Below are positions 45,957 through 56,848 of a stretch of 64,000 bases of DNA, piece after piece (positions within the stretch are counted from its first letter, which is position 1; each line of letters starts with the position of its first letter). The translations under genes were made by a program, and so were the position numbers. The stretch is taken from the NCBI GenBank assembly GCA_950097015.1, contig CATNEN010000037.1:3377501-3441500 (forward strand), given 5' to 3'. The stretch is from Macrostomum hystrix. Its lineage: Eukaryota; Platyhelminthes; Macrostomidae. The notes under the pieces were generated by a model, which did no database searches, was not told where the DNA came from, and saw only the letters and a program-made list of their open reading frames with translations.

Positions 45957-46900
45957 TGGAATTAGCTATTAGCTAGCTTTTACGAACCACTTTGCTTCGT
46001 CTTATAGAGAACCTTTGTAGCTTAGCCTTAGGAAGCTAATTGACAGATCATTAAGCTATGAAATTGGTGAGTGTTTTGTGGTTGCCATTCGGCAGCTATA
46101 AGTAGGAACGGAAAGGACCAATTAGAGAAGAGCATACTCAACCCACCCCTGCATTTGACTGGGTGTTTGAGCGTTGCTAAAAATAGACTACAGCCCACGG
46201 GCTTCTGGTCATTATGCAAAACAAGGGACAACCTGGTAAGGTAAATTCTTAGAGATTTAAAACCCGGACTTCTATTTTTAGCTATAGTTCTGCTCAGAAA
46301 AAAGAAAAAACGTGGATAGAAATATCCCCGACACTCGGAAATAGAAAATCACTCTAACTATTTAGCAGTTCACTAATGCCTATAAAATAAATCGGTAAAC
46401 GTGAAAAACAGGTTAGGAATTTTTTTCGAAGTTCGATGTTTCAAAATAATGAAAATTTTTGTATCTACGTAAAACAGGTCTGGTCGTATCGAAATTCGAA
46501 AAGTCGTATCACGCCCATACAACAAAAAGTGAATTATTATCAAATTACTGAACATGTGAGTTCAAATATACTTTTTTGTTTATGTTAGCACAAAATATAA
46601 AAAACTAATTCGTCATTTTTACGTTTCTGGTGTCGTGTAAAACTGAGTCTTACGTAGAACAATAATCTACGAGCTATTTTAATTTGCATTTTTTAAGTTC
46701 CGAGTAGTTCTACTACTCTACTTGTAAGTAGCATCCGTGGGTAAGTAGCAGTCCAATAAGAGACTAATTCTTTTTTACAGCAAAGTAATTAATTCTTAAC
46801 TCTTCTCGTGATCTAAAGTAAGGTCTCACCTTACTACGAAAAGTAAGTCACGATTGACGAACCAGAAAATAAATTTAATACTAATGTAAAACAGTTCCTT
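45957..46900. other. 5' flank of the cadherin-like gene
   Basis: Unique AT-rich DNA with the gene's presumed promoter. No TATA box or exon is convincing. Confidence 0.35.
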
Positions 46901-46904
46901 TTTT

Positions 46905-47190
46905 CACCCCCATATAATTCATCACACACCCCATCCGATTCGTCACCCACCCCATCCGATTCGTCACCCACCCCATCCAATTCATCACCCACCCTTCGAT
47001 TGGTCACTCACTCCCGCTGATGAGTCAGCCATCTTCTCTGATTTGTCATCGAGCCTAGCTTCGATTGGTCACCAACCCCATCCAATTTGTCACCCACCCC
47101 ATCCAATTTGTCACCCACCCCATCCGATGTGTTACCCACCCCATCCGACTTGTCACCCACCCCATCCGATTCGTCACCCACCCAATTCTT
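46905..47190. repeat. 21-bp minisatellite
   Basis: Two blocks of CCACCCCATCCGATTCGTCA units (46905-46990 and 47068-47185) separated by diverged sequence with fragments of the same unit. Confidence 0.9.
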
Positions 47191-47399
47191 CACGCCCATC
47201 GATTTCTCGAAAAAATATTCTTATATTTGCCAAGTCACCAAACTAATTCCACTTCAGTACCTTATAAGAAGAATTGAACAACCCAAGAGTGAACATGTCT
47301 ATCACTTGTTTATCCAGTCCAGAAAATAGACTTGAATGAAAATGGTCTAAAAAGTAGGTCAAAACACTTTTCGATCATCTCAAGCCTTTTCCTGTCTCT

Positions 47400-48243
47400 C
47401 CAGTTACCCCACCCCTCATCTTCGTGTCTCTGCAATTATCTCACCCCTTCTCTTCCCCTATCTCCAATAATCTCACCCCCTCTCTTCCCCTATCTCCAAT
47501 AATCTCAACCCTTCTCTTCCCCTATCTCCAATAATCTCACCCTTCTCTTCCCCTATCTCCAATAATCTCACCCTTCTCTTCCCCTATCTCCAATAATCTC
47601 CCCCCTTCTCTTCCCCTATCTCCAATAATCTCACCCTTCTCTTCCCCTATCTCCAATAATCTCGCCCCTTCTCTTCCCCTATCTCCAATAATCTCACCCC
47701 TTCTCTTCCCATATCTCCAATAATCTCACCCCTTCTCTTCCCCTATCTCCAATAATCTCACCCCTTCTCTTCCCCTATCTCCAATAATCTCACCCTTCTC
47801 TTCCCCTATCTCCAATAATCTCACCTCTTCTCTTCCCCTATCTCCAATAATCTCACCCTTCTCTTCCCATATCTCCAATAATCTCACCCCTTCTCTTCCC
47901 CTATCTCCAATAATCTCACCCATTCTCTTCCCCTATCTCCAATAATCTCACCCTTCTCTTCCCCTATCTCCAATAATCTCAACCCTTCTCTTCCCCTATC
48001 TCCAATAATCTCACCCCTTCTCTTCCCCTATCTCCAATAATCTCAACCCTTCTCTTCCCCTATCTCCAATAATCTCAACCCTTCTCTTCCCCTATCTCCA
48101 ATAATCTCACCCCTTCTCTTCCCCTATCTCCAATAATCTCACCCCTTCTCTTCCCCTATCTCCAATAATCTCACCCCTTCTCTTCTTCTATCTCCAAGAA
48201 TCTCACCCCTTCTCTTCCCCTATCTCCAATAATCTCACCCCTT
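47400..48243. repeat. 32-bp pyrimidine-rich minisatellite
   Basis: About 26 copies with core TTCTCTTCCCCTATCTCCAA followed by TAATCTCACCC. Length varies by one base within the C run. Confidence 0.95.
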
Positions 48244-49333
48244 GTGCTCCTGCAGGTGTAGCCAGGTAATTTTTTGCAGAGCTGAAGAAATCTAAGAAAG
48301 AGTAGAAAAAACCTATTCTTAGCTGTTTTGTATGCCTTTGGAAGAGTTGTAGCTGGGTGGTTGGGTACGAAATTTCATCTCATTACCCGGGAGCCCTCGC
48401 ACTTACTGCCATCCTGTTCATTTTAGGATTCTTTCACCTACTCTTTCACTTTAGTTTTTTGTCTTCCTTCCCTTCGTGCTCAGACTGCTCAACTGCAACT
48501 GGGGCGTGGAGAATATTGATCGATTTGTGGCCTAGAGCAAGCTGTTTCCGAGAGTCTGAGCTTAAAAATAGAACAATTTGACTGTCAAACACCTTGGGTT
48601 CTCGATTTTTTGCTGAATTTCTGCTACCGTTCTTCTTCCTCCGAAAGCAGATTAATTTTCTTTCCTCTTTTTCAAATCCTGAATCGGAATGGGACTGACT
48701 AGAGCTGCACGCGACCCGGAGTAATCAGTGCATTCGGAATCTGAGTCCAACGGGAGAAGCGACTCCGTATGAGTTGACGTTAAGAAAGCAGACAGCGCGC
48801 AGGGCAGGGCGGTTGAACTGATGCGTGCTCAGGCGATAGAAATCAGACCGCTAAACGGTGGGGCTGAAGGAGGAGAGAAAAGAGCAAGCCAGGATATGGG
48901 GATCGGGTGCACGCCTGATGTTTCAAAAGTTGTACTCAGCCACCTCTTCCTCCACCTGTCTTTCGCACCCACCCAGCGGGCCAATCGGTTCAGGCGCACT
49001 CGGCTATAGAAGGCTATTATTAACGGGGCTCGCGTTGCCATGGAAACCGAGCAATCGGGGAAGAGAAAAGCGGATAGAAGATAGACGGAAGAGTCATTGG
49101 AGAAAGAGAGGAACACGAGTTTGAGGTGTCGCGATTGGGAGCCTGAGGGGAGAGGCGGAAAGATGGGAGATGGAGGCTGCTGCAGGGATAGAAAGCTTGT
49201 GACGGGGCAGCCCTTCGTGGAGCCCAAGCCAGAAGCAGCCAAGACAGCAGGCCAGACTTTCATAGAAAGCATTTTCTGCTTCTCCTTAGCGAAAATTCTA
49301 ACCACAGATTGGCGAGACATTCTCAAATCGTCA
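48244..49333. other. 5' flank and possible leader of the peptide GPCR
   Basis: Moderately GC-rich unique DNA ahead of the GPCR start. It is open upstream in the receptor frame to an ATG at 49097, and a 217-codon antisense frame (48829-49482) overlaps it; neither has a recognisable domain. Probably promoter and 5' UTR. Confidence 0.4.
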
Positions 49334-51048
49334 ATGACCACGGTAACTACCTTGGTGCCGGCATGGGTGTCAGCAGATGCCGCCGCTGCTCTGCCATTTG
49401 ACATTCCCACACTGCCTATGGGTGCTCGAGTGCTCATCATTCTGATCCTGTCCGCCTGTGGCCTTGTCTGCCTGCTGGGCAACGCGGTTACCTGTCACGT
49501 GATCTTACACTCGCGCCGGCTGCAGAGTACCACAAATTATTTCGTCATCGGTTTGAGCGGCTCGGCCATGACCTTCACGGTGTGCCTGGCCATGGCTCTA
49601 GTGAGCCTGGTCGGCCTGTCTTGGCCGCTGGGAGACCCGGCCTGCCGTCTGGCCGGGCTGCTGCTGCACAGCCACCTGGGCTGCAATGCTTGCCTGCTGC
49701 TGTCAATCCAGGCTGATCGCTACTATGCCATTGTGTGCCCGTTGAGCTCGAAGATTAGCCGAACGGTTGCTAAGCGACTGATTGGGGGCAGCTGCCTGCT
49801 AGGCCTTGCCCTGGCCGCTCCGATGGCCGCCTTCTATGGCCAGCAGCGTCTGCCGCAGGCCAGTGAAAGCAGCCGATTTGTGTGCGCCCCCTTGGCTTGG
49901 TCAGGCCTGCCGCTGATCTACATTTGTCCGTACCTGGCCCTGGCCTACCTGCTGCCAGCTTGCGCCTCACTGGGACTGTTTGGCCGGGTTTGGACCTACT
50001 TGTGGACTATCAATCAGCAGAGGGGGGCCCTGCGTGGCGGCAGAATGCTGCAGCGGACGGCCAACCAGGTGAGACAGACAGACTGGTCCGAATAAGTCAC
50101 TTTCCATTCACGCTGTTCAACTCCAAGCTAAACTCGCAAGTGCTTACGCTAAATTGCAAATTACAAAATTTAATTGATGCCTTATACTCCGCTTGCTAAG
50201 CGATGCGCAGGTCACCATACTACGCAAACCCCTTCACTCCGCCAACCACACCAATCCGCCAGCCACCTCACTCCGCCAGCGACCTCACTCCGCCAGCCAC
50301 TTCACTCCGCCAGCCACCTCACTCCGCCAGCCACCTCACTCCGCCAGCCACCCCACTCCGCCAACCACTTCAGTCCACCAACCACCTCACTCCGCCAGCC
50401 ACCTCACTCCGCCAGCCACCTCACTCCACCAGCCACTTCACTCCGCCAGCCACTTCACTCCGCCAGCCACCTCACTCCGCCAACCACTTCACTCCGCCAG
50501 CCACCTCACTCCGCCAGCCACTTCACTTCGCTATACACAAAGTTTCCAGAAAAAATAGTAGCATATCTAAAACAAATTTTAACTGCAGGTACCGCGCACT
50601 AAGGTGAAAACCTTCAAGTTAATGGCCACTGTGACACTAACAGACCTGGCAGCAATGTCACTTGCACAAATTCTCGTGCTCGCCTTTGTTGGCCTGCTGG
50701 GAGCGTCGGCTGGCACATCAGCAGGTGCCCACTTCGACAGGCTACGATCCTTTCTTGCTGTCAGCCTGTCTGTACAGCCTAGCCGGCCTATCCAAGCCAA
50801 TTCTTTACGCCTGTATGAACGCTAATTTTCGACGCGGCTGCCGCGAAGTTCTGTGTTGGTCCAAACAGCGGGTGCATCGCCAGGAGTTGTACACGGTAAC
50901 CAACGTCTCCGTGTTCAGCAAGCGGAACTATGTAACGGCTGTGGATATTCGTGGTACAGCGGAGAACCGCTGGGAGAATCCATCAATCTTCGAGATAAGC
51001 TCCTCCGCAAAGCCGTCACCAAGTGGTTATCATGACAACGCAATTTGA
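49334..51048 (+). CDS. Rhodopsin-like peptide-type GPCR, frame break in loop 3
   Basis: A class A receptor. Exon 1 (49334-50068) encodes TM1 (LVCLLGNAVTCHVIL, with the GN pair), TM2, TM3 ending in IQADRYYAIVCPL (intact DRY), TM4 and TM5. Exon 2 starts at 50589 (acceptor CTGCAG, phase 0) with basic loop 3 and TM6 (LAQILVLAFVGLLG). TM7 (LYSLAGLSKPILYACMNANF, SKPILY in place of NPxxY) and the tail lie in the next frame. The shift must fall at about 50700-50755. Removing the 16-nt GT...AG at 50725-50740, or one extra base, gives an uninterrupted SAGYDPFLLSACLYSL and 392 residues. I chose the ATG at 49334 over 49097 because the longer N-terminus is unlike a GPCR. The intron holds a 17-bp minisatellite. 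The DRYYAIVCPL style is typical of neuropeptide receptors (vasopressin/GnRH-like or galanin-like); the ligand is unknown. Confidence 0.85.
50225..50532. repeat. 17-bp minisatellite, intron of the peptide GPCR
   Basis: About 18 copies of CACTCCGCCAGCCACCT. An inverted copy of the same family lies at 51.33-51.45 kb, on the far side of exon 2. Confidence 0.94.
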
Positions 51049-51324
51049 AGCGCTCAAACCATGGTTGAGTTGTATTTTCTTGCTTTACAAAATGGCTGAG
51101 CATTTTAAAAACCTCAAGCACCAAAAGACTTATAGCTCGAAGAATTTCTAGACTACGAGTATTTAGAATACGAATAGAAAAATATTTTTTGCACGCGTGC
51201 ACTTTTTTCGCAATAATAATCTATTATCGATAGTTCGACATGTCAGTTTTAGCACACTTGCACGTTGCACGTCCCATTAAAAAAGCTGGGAAAAACTAAC
51301 GTATAAATTGATGTACTGGTTCAT

Positions 51325-51455
51325 TAGGGTGGCGGAGTGAGGTGGCTGGCGGAGTGAGGCGGTTGGCGGTGCGAGGTGGCTGGCGGAGTGAGGTGGCTGG
51401 CGGTGCGAGGTGGCTGGCGGAGTGAGAGGTTGCTGGCGGAGTGAGTTGCTGGGCG
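51325..51455. repeat. Inverted copy of the 17-bp minisatellite
   Basis: Seven or so units of AGGTGGCTGGCGGAGTG, the reverse complement of the GPCR intron repeat, about 280 bp downstream of that gene's stop. Confidence 0.9.
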
Positions 51456-52015
51456 CTCAAGTAGGCTGCCAATAGACTATTAAGCATGTCATCTTATAAT
51501 TCAGGCGTCTGGTTTTAGCCTAGCGACCTCCTTTAACTATAAATTACAGGATAGAAATTTCTATAAAAGTGCATTTAATAAATTGATATTTTTTAACTTG
51601 TTCACATGTTTATAAAGACGATTAATATAGTGTCACAATTTATATGATTTTTGCTTTTTTCTGAGCGCAATATGTAACTGCATAATCTCCTAATATCTAT
51701 AATGTTTTCTAAGCTAAGAGTACTTTGACAAGATAAATTTCGATAATAATTTTTGTATGAAAACTGACTGTTGAATTTAATTGACTATTTCCAATAAATG
51801 CTTATTGAAAGCTTATTGACTCACAGAAAAGCTGCTTTTATTAATAGAATTATATTCTCTCGTGCAATAATACTTTATCTAGAAAAAAACACAATTAAAT
51901 TTGTTTAGCTTGATTGTATCCAGGTAGACATAAACTCAAACAAAAAATCACGCACTGCTACAGTAAGTTCAACCAGTATTATATTCAGACTTTTCCAAAG
52001 TAGGAAAACAGGTAT
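51456..52015. other. Unique AT-rich DNA
   Basis: No feature recognised. Confidence 0.35.
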
Positions 52016-52020
52016 GTTAT

Positions 52021-52073
52021 CGCTTCTTGAAGCAATCAGGCTTGCAGCAAGCAGACCAGTGTTTGCACTGGTC
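52021..52073. other. Cluster of three consecutive hairpins
   Basis: GCTTCTTGAAGC (52022-52033), GCTTGCAGCAAGC (52040-52052) and GACCAGTGTTTGCACTGGTC (52054-52073) are three adjacent inverted repeats with perfect 5-8 bp stems, followed by CCCCCTGG. The density is far above the surrounding AT-rich DNA. It could be a structured RNA or a transposon end. The opening ATCGCTTCT recalls the 5' end of U2 snRNA, but nothing after it matches. Confidence 0.45.
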
Positions 52074-52079
52074 CCCCTG

Positions 52080-52655
52080 GAGTATTGAACTCAAAGTTAA
52101 GGAGATGAAAATCTTAGGATTATATGTTTGTCGGGTGTAGAAGACCGTGCAATTTCCAAAACAGTTGAGCAATACCAAAGAGCCAATCTATAGCCTGTTT
52201 GTCCTGCGTCAATAGCTGCAGAGTAACTGCGGAGTTTCTCAAAGCCAAATTTAGCAACCAAATTTGGCGTCCAAATGTATCATTTTCTTCCTGTCCAATG
52301 GATCATTCAACAACAAGATGAAAATACAAAAGACAACAATCTGCTTTTTCGAATAAAAAATGATCAAACATATTTCAAAGTATCTATCAATCAATTCGAC
52401 TGTTCCTTAACTACCAATGCTTGTATTATAGAGTTAAAACGGATAGCAATGCAGAGAATGTTTGAAAATCAATAAAGTGCATAAAGTCAAGCTTGAGAGT
52501 AAGGAAAAAGATAACAGAGAAAAATAAGCTGGCAGAATGCTTTTTTTGATAAAAGGAAGTGCTAGTTGTGCAAAAAGTGGCAATGGAATAAATTAACATT
52601 TTCGCTTTCGCTTTTAACATAAAATCGGTTTGTAACTCATGTCCATATGTTTTCA
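52080..52655. other. Unique AT-rich DNA
   Basis: A frame at 52275-52475 has no recognisable domain and AT-rich codons. Nothing assigned. Confidence 0.3.
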
Positions 52656-52659
52656 GACA

Positions 52660-53118
52660 TCATTTTGCACCATTTTGTCCCTCCTTCGTCACCTGGTCGC
52701 GCCCAGTATTAGCCAGGCCAACCAACACAGCCGGGTTGTTGCGAATCTGCCTGCGAAGACCCATTAGCAGGCTATCCAATGACTCCTCATCCTGGGCGTC
52801 CTTCCTCCCATCTGCCGTCTCCATGACAACTAGTTCATCATCTTCAGCCCCAGCATCATTGTCAGCCTGGCACTTGGCCACTGCAGCCAAGAATTCGTCA
52901 CGTGACATGCCACTGCTAGCCAACCAGGACTCGGCAGTGTTCTGCTTCAGCCAATCACTATTAGCCGTCAGGTCCGCTTTCAGTTTTCCGACCAGACCCT
53001 CCAGATTCCCTTGGCTGTTGCACTCGTTACTACTCGATTTGGCAGCCTGTAAAGTAGTAGATTGGAATATAATTACAGCATAATACGTTATAGAGGCATA
53101 AAAGCTTCTTTTGCACAA
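52660..53118 (-). CDS. Small acidic protein or terminal exon, unrecognised
   Basis: A coding-like frame ends at TGA 52660-52662. Two readings are possible. From ATG 53118 it is 152 residues with a signal-peptide-like start (basic CKRS, then ITYYAVIIFQSTTLQA). Alternatively the GC-richer part starts at 53046, right after TACTTTACAG, a good acceptor, making it a last exon in the same frame. Codon character changes at exactly that point, which favours the exon. The conserved-looking part reads NLEGLVGKLKADL, then NSDWLKQNTAESWLASSGMS, an acidic DNDAGAEDDELVVME stretch and DSLLMGLRRQIRNNP. No family recognised; it is probably helical and acidic. Confidence 0.5.
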   Translation of the reverse strand: MCKRSFYASITYYAVIIFQSTTLQAAKSSSNECNSQGNLEGLVGKLKADLTANSDWLKQNTAESWLASSGMSRDEFLAAVAKCQADNDAGAEDDELVVMETADGRKDAQDEESLDSLLMGLRRQIRNNPAVLVGLANTGRDQVTKEGQNGAK

Positions 53119-56100
53119 ACTTTATGCATAATCCTACTGGGCAAATTTACTGTCTGTTGTATGGCTGCAGCTGCACACAGCTATCTAAATTTCTAATACT
53201 CCTACTCTGATACACTAGCAAATATTATCCACTTTACGGCAAGGTTCAGGACCTAAACACTGCTTGGTTTTACAAACCTATTATAAAACCATTTATTTTG
53301 GTTTTATAAAACTTATTTATAGTAATATGATAATATAATATTAATATATAATATAGCTCTTATATTGTCTAGTTCTTAAACAATTGCTTCTAACACTTGA
53401 ACAATAGCTAGAAAAAAATTAATTTACAAAAATTTTAGATACCATAAACTAAAGGTACTCTCTAGCATATAATTCTATAGAATTTAAATACAGAATAGAA
53501 AATATCTTTAAAATTTCTACTTTGTTATTATCAATAAAGTAACATGCTAAATTATGCCTATACTAACTCAATAACCGATTTGACACTTATCTAATTAGAT
53601 TTTAAGTGTTGACAGCTAGTAGCAATGGACTCAAGACTATTAATTTCATTTGTGCTGAAAGTAATTTCATTTTTACTATAAAGCACAGAATGTACATAAA
53701 TATTTGCAATATATACAAATATTTGCATATTTGCATAAAACACTACAGAATGCCTGTTTGCTTTTCGAATATTGCTTACATGTTTAGATGTATATGCAAG
53801 AATTAGTTATTTGGCTATCTTAACAAAACGGAGTGCAGTCAACTGGAATTTCAATGCATTTTAAAGTGCACAGAGAAAACAATAATAACAAATTAATAAC
53901 TGAAAAGTTTCAGATTCTAAGCATCAGAATATATTAATCAATGCGAAGGATTATGCAAGTAAAAATTAGAATTTTTTGAAAAAAAGTAAAAAAGTACTAG
54001 GAAAGATATGATTTGCAAAATAATTAATCTAAAAACTAAATTGTGTTTAGTACATTTAGGAGAAATAGTACACTTCAAATGTTAAACGTCTATATAAAAA
54101 TACGTCTATATTTATAATATAAGTCTTGATTGAAGGCACAGTTGTTTTTAGTTGATGGAAAGATAAGAAATCATGTAATATCGCATGAAAGGTAACCTAG
54201 TTTAGTAATTCAAAATTCATACGTGCAATTCCTAGAAATAATTGCAGTCTAAATGGTGCGAATATATTCGTTACTTGTATGACTGATTATCGTGCATTAG
54301 GTGCGACCTAATTTATTTTCGTAATTCCTTATTATCGACTGTCAAAATTTTCAGAGTGCCGCATCTTACTAACATGATATTCCACAGAAAGCTACATTTT
54401 ACTGACCATACGTATACAATTATTCATGATGACTAGAAGAAAGAATTAAAACCGCAATATTCCACACTCTTTCCTGCTATTCCATTCCATGTCGTAGCTT
54501 TGGAAGTCTGGTTCCAGTCAAGTAGCAAACTCCAGTCAAGTCTAGGCTATTTACAAAAGGCTAGTGATCTATATGACCGAGTTAAACATATGCGAGCGTG
54601 CAAATCTCGATGAGACTACTACTCGATGAGACTATAGGTCTAAGTGTCGTTCTTGTTGGCGATATGGGCCATTTTACTAGGCTTCAAGTATTCACTATAC
54701 CGTATAATTGTAATTATCTCGGATCCGAAGCATGATCTCATGGAGAAAAAAATCTGCGCAGTTTGCTACTTTCTTAAATGAAGCTAAAAGTCACGTAAGC
54801 ATTTTTTGTCATGAACATATGAAGTATACGCTTGGATCGGCTTCGCCATGGATCAATAGAACCTGACCTGACTGCATTTTTAATGCGGTGGAGAAAACTT
54901 CATTCGCATAAACAAAAGGCCTGAAGATTCACACGTATATCTTGCGCCGATTGAATATTGCGAATGACTCAGTTAGTCTTGATTCGGGGGCAGCGACTTG
55001 CTTCCTGAGTAAATTTTAGATCTGCTTAGAAATTGATAACTTAAAAATTCTACTATACGAGAAAAATCTCACTATTTTATTCTATTCTAAACTCTGTACC
55101 AATGAACTTGCATTTCTTGTTTTTTCACTTCTAATGGTACCATATGAGTGTAAAATAAAAGAATATATTTAAATTAATACTGCTGGCCGCTCATGTTCAG
55201 GTGTAAAAAAGTTCCCCTTATGATTAAATGGAGTCACCTCGGAAGTGTAGCTTTTTTGCCGTTCACCACCCCATTCTGCGCACCAATCCGACCAGGGACC
55301 AAAAGACCAACGAAAAACCCTAGCGAGTGCACTGTTGAAATGTGCGGCATTGCCTCCAGCTGCGTCAGTTCTCACAGCCTTTTAGAAACGATATCATATA
55401 ACAATTTACTATTATAATTATTAGCATGCGCACGCTTAAAGAGTGCTGATTTTTATATTTGGCGAATATTAAAACATAATGTCGCTACTTATGGTTAGTT
55501 TTATGCAATTACGTTAAATATTTGAGGAATATAACAAAAGTAAGATTCTTAAAAACAGCTTTAATCGGATGGATCGAGTTTGTGAAAATGAATCATATGA
55601 GTACATAAATGGAAGAAAACAGCTCGCAACTTCTTTTACAATAATCTAACAATGATCTTTGTGAGTCCTTTGCAACCTTTGAGTCATAGGTTAAGCACTT
55701 TACATTTAGCTAAATTAGGAGCAAACAATTGAAGCGGAAATAGTGATTTCGTAATAAACAATTGTCTGGCCAACTCCCACGAAGGCCATTGTAAGAATTT
55801 GCCTTTGAAGACATTTTTAATTAAGAAATTATTGGTAGCAGACAAAAGAGTCGTTACCCAAATAAGCATTGCATGAAAATTCCATAAGGTGCATTTGCTA
55901 GTTTTGTGAATCTGTTGCAGCTGTTCAGTCAGTAAATACGCCAAACTCCTTCGTAATCCCTAGACTTACTTATACTATTGTGAGGCGTGGTAGCCGGAAC
56001 GAAGTTTTTCAAAATCTAGGAAAAGTAATTCCCAACACTCCGAGGTTTACCTGCCTGTAACAAGCTGAAACACCTAGATGATGCTAATGATTGCATTTAA

Positions 56101-56845
56101 GTTTTGAAGAACTTATTTACTCTTTTAGATTGAATCGTCAAGATTAGTTAACAAAAAATCCTCCCTTTCAACGATAATGATTAAAATGCACGTCATAAAT
56201 TTAAATTTATTTCCTAACACACTGTAAGGAGATAACACATGTAAGCACTAGATATTTATTTACGAGGCAACAATTTGACAAGCTAAACCGACTAAAACAA
56301 ACAAAAAATATGACTATAAATTTGTTTGGGAAGACATACAAACCAAAATAAAAATACTTTCGACTTGAAGCAAAACAAGAATTCGCAATGGTCTTTCTAT
56401 GACACCGAATAAAAAAGCAAATGAAACATTAACTTGCTTTTGTTATAATAGACCGTTCCAGTCCATTGGACAAATGGCCGGTTAAAAAATTCCATTGCAA
56501 AGCAGAACAAGAACTTGCTGGCATATTCTGCTTTGCGCATTACCAAAGAGGGGAATAAGCAACTCATGAAAGTATTCTCTGACGGATCTTTGCACAGCTA
56601 GAAATTTCTGTGTTTATATCGAATAGAGAGGAGCATATACTGTCTTCATTTCCTGTGAAAAAAATACAGTTACCATCGAGCCATCCAATAATATAGTGGT
56701 TGCTTTTTTGAACGTGCGCTGCATAGGCAATGCCACGAGTGAAACAACAGTCTCATAGTCTATAAACAACAGGGCAGAAGAAACTAGCAGAAACTTGAAA
56801 TCAAAAGGATGACCTTCGCAAACACTTAGAACCATGCGGTAAAAT
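53119..56845. other. Long AT-rich intergenic region
   Basis: About 3.7 kb with no supported gene, RNA or tandem array, in contrast to the rest of the window. A GC-richer patch at 55185-55375 is open on both strands without domains and may be a decayed mobile element. Confidence 0.4.
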
Positions 56846-56848
56846 TAA

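Noticed and set aside
48829-49482. 217-codon minus frame opposite the GPCR start
   Set aside because: Antisense to coding and leader sequence, no domain, low-complexity Pro/Ser stretches. Likely a shadow of GC-rich DNA.
52021-52200. U2 snRNA gene
   Set aside because: Only nine bases at the start match. The branch-point-pairing and Sm-site regions are absent.
55169-55417. Small genes on either strand
   Set aside because: Both strands are open through a short GC-richer patch, with no domain, splice support or start context.
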